Origin: Pseudomonas fluorescens
GTDB lineage: Bacteria > Pseudomonadota > Gammaproteobacteria > Pseudomonadales > Pseudomonadaceae
Direction: 5' to 3'
NCBI RefSeq assembly: GCF_004683905.1
Contig: NZ_CP038438.1
Location: 4,650,001-4,714,000 of the forward strand
DNA: 64,000 nt
In this document: piece after piece, positions 55,537 through 64,000 of the stretch
Layout: each line of letters begins with the position of its first letter
Numbering within the stretch: position 1 is the stretch's first letter
Translations under genes and position numbers: made by a program
Notes under the pieces: model-generated
The model's database searches: none
What the model was told of the DNA's origin: nothing
What the model saw: only the letters and a program-made list of their open reading frames with translations

Positions 55537-58500
55537 GATGGCCTGCTCCTTTGATATTGCCTGACTGGCGGGACGTGATCGCCCGGGTGACCAGATCTTT
55601 GACAGCGAGGGTAAACGTCGGCTCACCGGCCTTGGCCGTGTAGCGGACGCGCAGAATGATGTCGGTGAGTGATTTGAGCATCGGCGCCTGCCGCTCGCTC
55701 TGCGGCCAGGGAAAGTGCAATTGCCAGCGCGAGATCGCGCCGGTGTTCTCGAAAGGGTTGAGCAAGCCTTCGTCCGGTTTGCCGGCGTTCATGCCGGTGT
55801 CGGCGATCCCCACGGACAAACCGATCTGCTGGCCACTGCGCAGATTGAACAGCACCTCGACCGGCGCCACCTTGCCCGCCGGCTGATGCAGGTACTCGAC
55901 CGAGCGCGCCGAGCCCTGGGTAGCGGTCATGCTGCCGACCTGCAGCAGCGTCGCCTGTACATCCTGATAAGGTCCGAGCAGTACGGGCAGGTCGACCTCG
56001 ACCAGATTGAGCAGCCGGCAATACTCGCCCGGGTGATCGCGATCGAATGACAACTGCGTCAGCTGGAACTCCAGCACGCCCTTTTTGATCAACTCGGCCA
56101 GCGCCTGGGTCCAGTCGGAGAATCCCGTCTGCGGATCCACCTTGTCATCGAACAGTCGTCGCAGCGAAATGGTCTTGACCCGCTCCAGACGGCGCTCATG
56201 GCTTTGCAGGTACAGACGATCCATGCGCAACAGGTACTCGCGCAAGTGTTCACCGGCAGTCAGTCCATGACGGTTGTCCAGCCAGACCTGCGGCAAGGCC
56301 TCAGCGGTTTCGTAATCGCCGGTTTCCGCACTCAATGACGACCGGGCACTCAGGCACAGACTGACCACCGCATCGTAAGCCTGATAGTGCAAGGCCTTGA
56401 GCTGGCCCAGCAGCCAGCCGAACAATTCTGCGTTGGTCGCGCGTTTCTTCAGGTAGTTGTAGAGCGCCAGTGCCTGACCGTTGGCCCGCAGGGTTTGCTC
56501 CAGACTCGTTCTGGCGGCATCGAGGGCGAATGTCTGCGCAGTGATCTGCTCGGCGATTGCCCCGACCTCGGCCAGTGCCTGATCTCGTTGCAACTCCCAC
56601 TCTCTGCGGCGCAGGCGGTAGCTTTCGGTGATGGCTTGTTTATCCGCGTCGATCTGCAACAGCATCGCGCTGATTTCCAGACCAAAGACCACAGCATCCG
56701 CAGCTTTTTCCAAACGATGCCCACCGACAGCCGTGCCGCCAATGTTCGGCGGAGCCGCCAATGCCGCGCCTACAGACTTGATCGCGTGCAGCCCGGTGTT
56801 GATCCCTTTGACCATCGCCAGTTTGTCCATGATCTGGTATTCGGCATCGCTGATGTGTTCGTCGTACCAGGCTTTGTATCGATCGGCCCGTTGCTGGGCC
56901 ATGGCCTGACTCTGACCGAGGGCCGTGAGGCTGGCTTCAAGCTGGGCAATGGATTGCTCTTGAACCGCGCGGGCGTAGTCGCCCAGTTCCTTGAGGTGTT
57001 CTTGCTGCAGTTCTTCCTGTTCCGCCCGATCGCGCTGTTCCAGCAGACGCAATACCTGGCTGCCGTACTCCTGCAGTGTCTGCACGGCGCGCAGCGCCGC
57101 CTCGTAGCTGACGCGCCAGCGAAAGGCCCCCACCACCAGACGTCCGCCCATCGGCCGTGGCATGCCCACCCCGCCAGCGGCCAGATCGCGCAACAATTGA
57201 TTGGGATCGGTGGGCGGGCTGAACAGCGGAACGTCCAGTGGCTTGCCGTCCAGGGTCAGGTTGTTGCGCAAGTTGCTCAGGCGCTGCCCCGGCAAGTCGA
57301 ACAGCTCAAGCAACTGCTCATTGATCGGCAGTTTGAACGACTCGTTCGCCAGCAGGCCCATCAACGGTGACGCTTCGGCGGCTGGAGGAATGTCAGCCAG
57401 GGAAAACTGCAGCTCCTGCTCGAACTGCTCAAGCGCCGGGCGGCTCGTGCTCTGGTTAAGCAAGGCCTCTACCGTCTGCGCTTGCCAACGGGTTACTGCC
57501 CGGGCGGAAGGCGGCTTGCCCATCAGAAACTGCGCCTGCACGTAACACAGTTTCGCCGCCACCAAGGCATCCCGAGTGAGCTGGCGGTAGTACCAGTCGC
57601 CCCACGCCACAAGGTTCTTCACATACTCGGTGAACACCAGAATCTGGTAGTGCTGGGGTGCGGCATAGGCAATCGCGTCCGGATCGGTCGGCAGCAAGGC
57701 TTCGACGCCCACATTCCCCACAGCGGCCAAAGGCCGGCAACGCCAGTATTCAGGCCTCGGTGGCGCATTCCCTGGTTTTTCCGGGTCTCGCGAATCTTGC
57801 GGATCGAACACGTAATGGGACCAGCTTTGCGCTTCCAGGTAGCGATCCTCGGCCCGCAGTCGAGCCGCCACCAGATGCGGCAGATGAAAAAACAGCTCCC
57901 AGAAATACAGACCGTTGGCCCCGTCGAACGCCCCGTTCGGCTCGGCGATCGGGCCCGCGGCTGGAGGCGGCTCCGTCAGGAACTGGGTCTCCCAGTCGAG
58001 TACGGCATCCACGGAAATATTGCTCAGTTGCACCAGCTCCGGGCCGAACAGCGAGTTCAAGCGCGCGCGCTGCAACATTCCGGGCTGCCTGAAACCGATG
58101 AACTGCGCCGCATCCAACGCGTTCTTTTCCAGAGTCGGTGGTACGAAACGGGTGATCTTGGTGAGTGAGACTGTAAAGGTCTTGCTGCCTTGGCCTGTGC
58201 CGCTCAAGGTAAATTCGGCCAGCCCGGTAAATCCGCCTTTCGCGCGTTGCAGTTTCATCCACTCAGTAGCCCAACCACCCGCGACGGGCTGCTGGGCTTT
58301 GGTTTCTGTCGGGTCATCCCCGGCCGGATTGTTCAGCTTCAAGGTAAAATCGACCTTCTCATCTCCAACCGGAGACCGCGCCCGGCACAGGCCTCTAACC
58401 CACAGAAAGTCGTCTGTTCCTACCTCCGAAAACACCGCCTGCAGCCCGTAATAAGCCGTCAGATCCCCCGATGTCTCACTCTTGATCTCGACCACCGGCT

Positions 58501-59605
58501 GATTTTTCGGCGTCAGTGCATGCTGCAAGGTCAGGACATCTGTGAAGCGATGACTGGCCAGATATACAAGCCAGCTGCCGTCGTCTTCAGGCAACGGACG
58601 AAAGAACACATCACGGGTGGTGCTCACCCTCAGACCCGCCGGGCTGATAAGCAATACGGCCAGGCGACCCTTGGGGTGAATTGCATCGGAAAACGTTGTT
58701 GCAATCAGCCGGGAATCAAGGCTCCTGTCGCTGTTGTTGGTGTCCTGATCAGCGCTATACAAGCTCAGCGGTGCCGACCATTCTGCGTTCTGGCTCATGA
58801 ACGCCAGGTTGATATCCAGTCTGGGGGCCAAGTAGCCCTCGCTCCCCTTGATACCCACCGGGTCGCGCCACTCAGCCCACACCAGACACAAGCGCCCGCC
58901 CCAAAACAGCGGCCGCATATCCAGAACCCTGTTCCCCACCGGAATGTCGGCAGGTTGCCATTCACTCCATGCCGCCGGGTTGACCGGATTGCCGGAAGCG
59001 GTGAGCTCGATGTCGGCCTTGCGCCAGAAATACTGAAACGGCTGCACCCGCTGCCGGCCGACGAAATAGTAAGTGGCATCGCTTGCCGAGTCGCCATCCA
59101 GACAGGCGCTGATGACATCCAGGTTGCAGGTCTGCTCGAATGCCTTGAGGTATTGCTGCGAGGCACGCTGCACCGAATCGCCGGTCAGCCGCGCCTGATT
59201 CAAGTCATTTTCCAGTTCCTTGAACAGGCGGGTCTTGCGCTGCCGCACAAAGGGGTTGATGAAGTTTTCCGGGTAGACCGAAATCAAGGACAGCGCCGCC
59301 CAGTCGGGGTAATTGCTGTACAGCTCCCAGAGTTTCAGGTCCTGCGCCGGAAAAGCCTTGTTTTTGTAGCCCGGCTCAAGCTTGCGATACGCTGCATGAA
59401 TGAATTGCTGCGCGCAACTGGTCGCCTCGGCGACCCACGAACTTTGCACCGGGTAGTTGTCCAGCGGGTCCATGCGCAACAGCTCGAACAGATCCTGCGG
59501 CGTTTTCACGAAGGCGTAGCGGGTCCTGGCAGCCTGACCGATGCAGTAATCGACCAGTGCTGCGCGGCGTTTTTCCAACAATGGAGCCAGATTGCGTTGA
59601 GTCAT
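55529..59605 (-). CDS. Tc toxin A subunit-like protein, C-terminal half type (TccB/TcdA-like), 1358 aa
   Basis: The N-terminus (ALVDYCIGQAARTRYAFVKT, then DLFELLRMDPLDNYPVQSSW) matches the start of the neuraminidase-like region of Tc A subunits. Then come LFFHLPHLVAARLRAEDRYL, HYQILVFTEYVKNLVAWGDW and a long helical region (about 850-1090) that would form the pore stem. The end (LVEVDLPVLLGPYQDVQATL, then FENTGAISRWQLHFPW) matches the TcB-binding domain. In Tc toxins this half forms the translocation channel. The start is ATG 59605 with AGGA upstream; ATG 59620 is possible. No signal peptide. Confidence 0.88.
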   Translation of the reverse strand: MTQRNLAPLLEKRRAALVDYCIGQAARTRYAFVKTPQDLFELLRMDPLDNYPVQSSWVAEATSCAQQFIHAAYRKLEPGYKNKAFPAQDLKLWELYSNYPDWAALSLISVYPENFINPFVRQRKTRLFKELENDLNQARLTGDSVQRASQQYLKAFEQTCNLDVISACLDGDSASDATYYFVGRQRVQPFQYFWRKADIELTASGNPVNPAAWSEWQPADIPVGNRVLDMRPLFWGGRLCLVWAEWRDPVGIKGSEGYLAPRLDINLAFMSQNAEWSAPLSLYSADQDTNNSDRSLDSRLIATTFSDAIHPKGRLAVLLISPAGLRVSTTRDVFFRPLPEDDGSWLVYLASHRFTDVLTLQHALTPKNQPVVEIKSETSGDLTAYYGLQAVFSEVGTDDFLWVRGLCRARSPVGDEKVDFTLKLNNPAGDDPTETKAQQPVAGGWATEWMKLQRAKGGFTGLAEFTLSGTGQGSKTFTVSLTKITRFVPPTLEKNALDAAQFIGFRQPGMLQRARLNSLFGPELVQLSNISVDAVLDWETQFLTEPPPAAGPIAEPNGAFDGANGLYFWELFFHLPHLVAARLRAEDRYLEAQSWSHYVFDPQDSRDPEKPGNAPPRPEYWRCRPLAAVGNVGVEALLPTDPDAIAYAAPQHYQILVFTEYVKNLVAWGDWYYRQLTRDALVAAKLCYVQAQFLMGKPPSARAVTRWQAQTVEALLNQSTSRPALEQFEQELQFSLADIPPAAEASPLMGLLANESFKLPINEQLLELFDLPGQRLSNLRNNLTLDGKPLDVPLFSPPTDPNQLLRDLAAGGVGMPRPMGGRLVVGAFRWRVSYEAALRAVQTLQEYGSQVLRLLEQRDRAEQEELQQEHLKELGDYARAVQEQSIAQLEASLTALGQSQAMAQQRADRYKAWYDEHISDAEYQIMDKLAMVKGINTGLHAIKSVGAALAAPPNIGGTAVGGHRLEKAADAVVFGLEISAMLLQIDADKQAITESYRLRRREWELQRDQALAEVGAIAEQITAQTFALDAARTSLEQTLRANGQALALYNYLKKRATNAELFGWLLGQLKALHYQAYDAVVSLCLSARSSLSAETGDYETAEALPQVWLDNRHGLTAGEHLREYLLRMDRLYLQSHERRLERVKTISLRRLFDDKVDPQTGFSDWTQALAELIKKGVLEFQLTQLSFDRDHPGEYCRLLNLVEVDLPVLLGPYQDVQATLLQVGSMTATQGSARSVEYLHQPAGKVAPVEVLFNLRSGQQIGLSVGIADTGMNAGKPDEGLLNPFENTGAISRWQLHFPWPQSERQAPMLKSLTDIILRVRYTAKAGEPTFTLAVKDLVTRAITSRQSGNIKGAGHHG

Positions 59606-59651
59606 GGTCTTGTCCTGCATCCTGAGGTGAACGCTGCGTCAACCAACACGG

Positions 59652-62600
59652 TCATTGGTGAGTCAGTGCTTCGGTGAAGGTGATAGGGTCAAAAAATGTT
59701 TCTCTTTCGCTGGCATCGCAATGCGCGCTGAAAATGAACTTGCCGCCGGAGGAACTCGACACGTAAACCCGTGTAACACCCTCGAAGTCGGCGTAATTCT
59801 GCCCGGGGCGAATCACCACCGAGCCGCTACTGCCGCTCGCAGGTTCGGCGGACCAGCGCACCAGACGGTTGCGCCCGGGGTTTTGATAGGCGTCGCGCAG
59901 CGTGGCGTACAGCTCGACTTCCTGCCCCGCCGGAATCGGCTGCTGCGGCACCTGGGCAGTTAATGGTGCGGGGAAGGACAGCGTCACGGCGTCATCGGAG
60001 ATATTGATAGTCGGAGCCTGTTGCGCGTCGATCAGGTCAAGCCAGAACAGTGGCGTTTCCTGCCCCATGACCTCGCCCGGCAGATACTCGACCGTCACCG
60101 TTCCATTGACTTCAGTGGGCTTGGCCACAATCGTGCCGAGGCTCACTTGCCAGTACACATTGACGCCACTCAGTGGCTTGTCATCGGCGTCCGTCAACGT
60201 CACGGTCAACAGGACTTTCTCGCCGGGTTTACCGGCCACCACCTCGGTCTTGTCCACAACACAGGTCATGGTGACCAGTGGTTGCGCCACCTCATCGGCA
60301 AAGGCAACCACCGACTCGCGGTTATCTGAAAGGCTCAGCAGCGCGCGCTCTGCGGCAATTCGATAAGCGTCCTTGTCTACGTCCTCCGGCAGATTTCCCA
60401 CGAGAAAAATCGTCAGGGCGTCCATGCCGCTGTGCCGGGCCAACACGCGGATGCGCATCAGCAAATCGAGCTGGGGCAAAGTCTTGAGGATCTTCAGCGC
60501 AGGGTCGATGCGGCTGACGCACTCACGCACTTCTTGCACGCTCCAGTCGAAAAACGCCGCCAGCCGCAACGCTGCCGCTTCCTGTGCCAGCCGCAGCGCA
60601 TGGCCTGTCAGGGGCGTGGGCAATGCGTTGACCTGACGCAGGTAGTCGAGCAGTTTGCCGGCCGGTTGCTCGCTCAACTCGAAGGCCCGTCCCAGCGCGG
60701 TCAGGTAATACAGGGTGCGGATCGACAGCTGGTACCGATCGTCCTGAGCCATCCAGGCCTTGTGGCCGTATTGCAGAAAGTCTTCGAGCAACACCGCAGA
60801 CAGTTCCAGCTTGCTCGCCACAGCACTGCGACGTCGCACATCCGCCAGCAAGCTCAGCAGCGGGTCGGGTTGCTCTGCGGTGCGTGCAGCGGGACTGAGT
60901 GCCTCAGTTGCATCGGCACGCGCGCTGACCTGCGACAACAACTGATAAACCGTGGACTGCGCCCAGGTCAGCATCAGCAACCCGCGTTCGGTATCAAGGC
61001 CGGTGTACACCGCCAGACACTCCCGGGCGACCGAGACCTGCGCCTCCCGCGCCTTCAACAGCACGCCGAGCATTCGCTCGACGAGAATGCCCCGCACACT
61101 GGCGTCGTTTTCGCCCAGCCCCTCCCTGATTGCCTGGTCGAACTTTAGCCGGGCAAGGCTCAGGTAGTCGGTCTCGGGTATTTGCAGGTCGATGACCAGA
61201 CCCGTCGGGTCGACCAGTTCGGTCAACAACCGCAGCCAGTCCAGCCCCTCCAGCGAGGGAACGCCAGCCATCGACAGCCCGGCATTGTTGAACAGCGCGG
61301 CAGGCAGCAGGTTGCGGATCTGCTCGAACAACTGCTGCTCGGCCTGTGTGGCAACCGCCAGGGCCTGCAGCGGTGCCACTTGCTGCAGCATCCACAGCAC
61401 AGGGAGTTCGCGATCCTTGCACCAGGACACGCAGGAGTGCAGGGCATACATCAGATTGAGTACGTCCGGTGTGGTTTCGCTATTGAGCCGTGCGTGCACC
61501 CGCGGCAAACCTGCCAGCCCGTCGACCCAGCTCTCGCCGCCCAACAGCGTCAGCATCAGCACGCCTTCGACCGGGGTGATCCCCAGCAACCGTGGCAACT
61601 TCACCAACCGGTAGAAACTCGATATGACTGCCGTGGTGCGCCTCAGCGTGCCGCTGAACCCGTGCGCCCGTTCGATCGCTACTGCCAGGTAGGCATAAGT
61701 CTGCAGATCGATGCCCAATCCGCTGCACAACTGGCTGATTGTCAGCTCCGCGACACCCTGCGCCGGCAGCGTCGCAAACGTTGCGCCGTCCAGCACCAGG
61801 GGCTGGCGATAATTGCCCTGGCCGTTGAAGGTGCGATCGAACAGTGACAGGGCATTGGCACGCCCGTAAATCGAGATTTCATCGATAAATGCCGCGAAAT
61901 CCTCTGCCGAACAGCCATAGCGTTCACGCAGCGACTGAAACAGGCCCAGCGCATGCACCTGATGGGTAGAAATCCACCACGGATTTGCCGGTGTCGCATG
62001 ACGGGCCTCTGCCCTGATCGCCGCCGTCAACAACGCATCCACCTGCTCGCTGGGCAGCTCCAGCCATCGATCCAGGCGCAACTTGCGATTCATTCGTTCG
62101 TAGCGGTCAATGATGGTCGGGTCTTGTGTCAAACGATGCAGAAAGGCTTCGCTGTCTTCCCTGTAATCAATGTCGAGCGCCGGAATGGTCGCGGCGTTTA
62201 GATAGACCGAGCCGGATCGCTGGCTCTCGTCAGCACCCGGTTGCTCGCTGTCATACACGCTGACGTTGGCCGAACGCGTCGGGGCGAATTCGCGAATCGA
62301 CAGCAACGCCTCGATATCCCGGGTGTCCAGCCCCGTCCGCTCGCCAAAGAATTTCACCTGATTGAGATTTAGCCAATCGGTCCCAGGTGCTCCAAAGTTG
62401 TATTGGTAATAATCGTCCCTTGCGTCGGTATCGCCAGTTTTTATCGGAGCCTCTGTCAGCAATTCACGCTGATAAGGCCCCAGCCGCGACGCATGGGTAA
62501 AGGCGCGCCCGGCATCGTTGTCCCATGCCTCAGGCTGCAGGAAATAGGGATAGGCCAGATCCACCATGTGGGCGATATTACCCACCGACAGGCCATGTTC

Positions 62601-63278
62601 ACGGGCGACAAAATCAAGCGTGACCCAATGCTGGTAGTACGGCAGGCCGTTGGGGTAACGGGTCTGGATCAGTGCCTCTTCGAGGTCTTGCTCACTATCG
62701 TTTTCTTCGATAAACGTTTCGAGCACCGGGACGATGATGTCCAGCGCCGACACTGCCTGATGCACGGCATTGAAGTCGACCAGCAGCTTTTTCAGATCCC
62801 GACGGCGCTCATGCAAATCGAGTTTTTCGTCGCCGCCAATGGCGTGGATTTTGTCCTGGATCCAGCGCAACAACTCGATCAGGTAAGCCACCGGAGATGC
62901 GATTGACTCCAGGGCCTGCGGTGGGCACAACCCATCGAAATTGGTCGAGAACAAACTCTCGTAGCTCGGCCCCGCGACCATCGACAACAGACCGCTGTCG
63001 GGGTGCGTGACCGGGGCCTGCGGACCGCGCAACGAATGTTCGATGAACTGGCGCCGGACAAACACCGCCAGACTGTTGGCCCTGCGTAAAAAGGCCCGCG
63101 CGTCGTCGGGATTCATCCGGTAGTGGCTGACCAGTCCCCGAACGCCTTGCTCAACCAGCGGAAAAATCGAACCACCATTTTCGAGGTAATTGCAAAAATC
63201 GGTATAGGTTTCGCGCTGTTCATCGCTGAACACTTGTCTCAGCAACTGCTGCACTGGACGGATCACAGGCTCGGTCAT
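59652..63278 (-). CDS. Tc toxin A subunit-like protein, N-terminal half type (VRP1/TccA-like) with Ig-like tail, 1208 aa
   Basis: The VRP1-type shell region is recognised by SLFSTNFDGLCPPQALESIASPVAYLIELLRW (about 108-139), NRKLRLDRWLELPSEQVDALL (about 397-417) and ALSLFDRTF. The C-terminal 210 residues differ: two Ig-like domains at about 1000-1095 (VDKTEVVAGKPGEKVLLTVT) and 1105-1208 (PIPAGQEVELYATLRD). The ATG at 63278 follows GGGAG and overlaps the previous stop codon (ATGA). 46 bases separate it from the TccB-like gene. Together the two proteins make 2566 residues, near the size of a one-chain TcA. Confidence 0.87.
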   Translation of the reverse strand: MTEPVIRPVQQLLRQVFSDEQRETYTDFCNYLENGGSIFPLVEQGVRGLVSHYRMNPDDARAFLRRANSLAVFVRRQFIEHSLRGPQAPVTHPDSGLLSMVAGPSYESLFSTNFDGLCPPQALESIASPVAYLIELLRWIQDKIHAIGGDEKLDLHERRRDLKKLLVDFNAVHQAVSALDIIVPVLETFIEENDSEQDLEEALIQTRYPNGLPYYQHWVTLDFVAREHGLSVGNIAHMVDLAYPYFLQPEAWDNDAGRAFTHASRLGPYQRELLTEAPIKTGDTDARDDYYQYNFGAPGTDWLNLNQVKFFGERTGLDTRDIEALLSIREFAPTRSANVSVYDSEQPGADESQRSGSVYLNAATIPALDIDYREDSEAFLHRLTQDPTIIDRYERMNRKLRLDRWLELPSEQVDALLTAAIRAEARHATPANPWWISTHQVHALGLFQSLRERYGCSAEDFAAFIDEISIYGRANALSLFDRTFNGQGNYRQPLVLDGATFATLPAQGVAELTISQLCSGLGIDLQTYAYLAVAIERAHGFSGTLRRTTAVISSFYRLVKLPRLLGITPVEGVLMLTLLGGESWVDGLAGLPRVHARLNSETTPDVLNLMYALHSCVSWCKDRELPVLWMLQQVAPLQALAVATQAEQQLFEQIRNLLPAALFNNAGLSMAGVPSLEGLDWLRLLTELVDPTGLVIDLQIPETDYLSLARLKFDQAIREGLGENDASVRGILVERMLGVLLKAREAQVSVARECLAVYTGLDTERGLLMLTWAQSTVYQLLSQVSARADATEALSPAARTAEQPDPLLSLLADVRRRSAVASKLELSAVLLEDFLQYGHKAWMAQDDRYQLSIRTLYYLTALGRAFELSEQPAGKLLDYLRQVNALPTPLTGHALRLAQEAAALRLAAFFDWSVQEVRECVSRIDPALKILKTLPQLDLLMRIRVLARHSGMDALTIFLVGNLPEDVDKDAYRIAAERALLSLSDNRESVVAFADEVAQPLVTMTCVVDKTEVVAGKPGEKVLLTVTLTDADDKPLSGVNVYWQVSLGTIVAKPTEVNGTVTVEYLPGEVMGQETPLFWLDLIDAQQAPTINISDDAVTLSFPAPLTAQVPQQPIPAGQEVELYATLRDAYQNPGRNRLVRWSAEPASGSSGSVVIRPGQNYADFEGVTRVYVSSSSGGKFIFSAHCDASERETFFDPITFTEALTHQ

Positions 63279-64000
63279 GGTCTTGCTCCCGGTGGAATCG
63301 AAATCACCTCGAAACGCTTGCTTTCGACCCAGTCGGACTTGGTCGAGCCATCCGCAGCGTCGGTGATGGTCTGTTGGAATCGGCACCAGTGGCCGCCTGG
63401 ACGCAAGGCGTGCGATGCCTCGCCGCGCCAGCCTTGATCGGTGACGGCAATGTCTTCGCTCAAGACTTGATCAGGGTCGTACCAGGTCACCACGCGCCCC
63501 ACGCCCGTGCGGCCTTTACCGAGGAAGCGAAGCGGATTTTCTTTCCAGCTTCCCGGCGTCGGCTCATCGATAGCGGGCAGGTAAGTGCCGAGCTCCACTG
63601 GATGTGCAGCCGAGGGGGCAGACTCGAAGCCATCACACGACGACACCGCCACCAGTTGCGCAGTGCCGTCGGACTGCTCCGTTTCAAGCGTCAGCGACCA
63701 GGTACGATCCTCGAGCACCGGAGCGCTTACGCGTACCGAACCCTTGCTGCCCGTCAGCGTCACCAGCACTGTGTCACCGGGGTAGCCGAAGCCGGACACA
63801 ACAACCCGACGACCGACGTGCACACCTCGCCCGGGGCTTTCGATAACCGGCGCGGCGGGCACCACCTTGAAACTGCGCGCAAGGCTTTCCTTCGACTCAT
63901 GATCGTCGAAGAATTGCCGGGCCTTCACCTTGTAGTTGCCGACCGGCAACGTTACGTCGGCAAACCAATCGCCCTTGGCGCCTATCGAGATTTTATCGAG
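63275..64000 (-). CDS. Ig-like domain protein, C-terminal part only
   Basis: The frame is open from the right edge to the TGA at 63275-63277; about 241 residues are visible and the start lies outside the window. An Ig-like module is seen in AAPVIESPGRGVHVGRRVVVSGFGYPGDTVLVTL, of the type found in bacterial surface and toxin-associated proteins. The last 80 residues (GWRGEASHALRPGGHWCRF) are another beta-rich unit. It shares an ATGA overlap with the VRP1-type gene, so it belongs to the same operon. The rest of the gene may show another toxin subunit or adhesin. Confidence 0.7.
   Translation of the reverse strand, partial: LDKISIGAKGDWFADVTLPVGNYKVKARQFFDDHESKESLARSFKVVPAAPVIESPGRGVHVGRRVVVSGFGYPGDTVLVTLTGSKGSVRVSAPVLEDRTWSLTLETEQSDGTAQLVAVSSCDGFESAPSAAHPVELGTYLPAIDEPTPGSWKENPLRFLGKGRTGVGRVVTWYDPDQVLSEDIAVTDQGWRGEASHALRPGGHWCRFQQTITDAADGSTKSDWVESKRFEVISIPPGARP

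Noticed and set aside
58190..59677. 495-codon open frame on the plus strand in the toxin operon
   Set aside because: Antisense of the TccB-like gene, low-complexity composition typical of shadows.
51199..64000. Contractile injection system or RHS locus
   Set aside because: No tube, sheath, baseplate or RHS repeats are visible; the motifs fit Tc A subunits and Ig-like modules instead.

Overview
The window is a GC-rich chromosomal segment of a fluorescent Pseudomonas, most likely from the P. fluorescens group. The evidence is the set of gene families and their order (aspS-yebC-ruvCAB-ybgC-tolQRAB-pal-cpoB, then queE-queC-tRNA-Lys-nadA; argJ-secA-dciA; an MvaT-type H-NS protein; an OprD-family porin), plus six copies of a GTGGGAGCGGGCTTGCTCGCGA repeat pair of the REP type found between Pseudomonas genes. 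No 16S rRNA is present, so the species is not fixed.

Layout. 1-1.7 kb: end of gcvT, a cold shock gene with a long leader, an RDD membrane protein. 1.7-15.7 kb: a minus-strand housekeeping block (NAD and queuosine biosynthesis, tRNA-Lys, the Tol-Pal envelope system, RuvABC recombination, YebC, AspS, a zinc-ribbon protein). 15.8-26.1 kb: a ribbon-helix-helix protein, a Dps-like ferritin, a membrane-anchored cold shock domain protein, slyX and a HIT protein, an OprD-type porin behind about 0.9 kb of non-coding DNA, an MscS channel, YajQ, a PanE-like reductase, an orphan sensor kinase and a PduO-type adenosyltransferase. 26.2-34.4 kb: Nudix/ThiE-like fusion, GST, ArgJ, SecA, DciA and a HerA-like ATPase. 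34.5-42.8 kb: a dCache chemoreceptor with a good sigma-28 promoter, an IS481-family insertion inside a palindromic repeat, a glycosyltransferase/deacetylase/flippase cassette, PurU and MvaT. 42.9-51.2 kb: SbcB, then a tightly coupled six-gene operon RDD-SpoIIM-DUF4129-DUF4350-MoxR-DUF58.

51.2-64 kb is the accessory part and the most interesting. It is a minus-strand operon that runs off the right edge. It holds a partial Ig-like protein, a VRP1-type protein resembling the N-terminal half of a Tc toxin A subunit and ending in two Ig-like domains, a second protein resembling the neuraminidase-like to TcB-binding half of a Tc A subunit, and a 1445-residue protein built largely of alternating beta-sandwich modules. 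The two A-type halves sum to 2566 residues, close to a single-chain TcA. No TcB or TcC gene is visible here. Genes are joined by 4- to 8-base overlaps or a short gap, and the operon ends stop-on-stop against the MoxR/DUF58 operon.

Most calls rest on recognisable motifs, lengths and gene order. No database search was possible, so domain names for the Tc/Ig region and the small proteins are inferences from sequence pattern.
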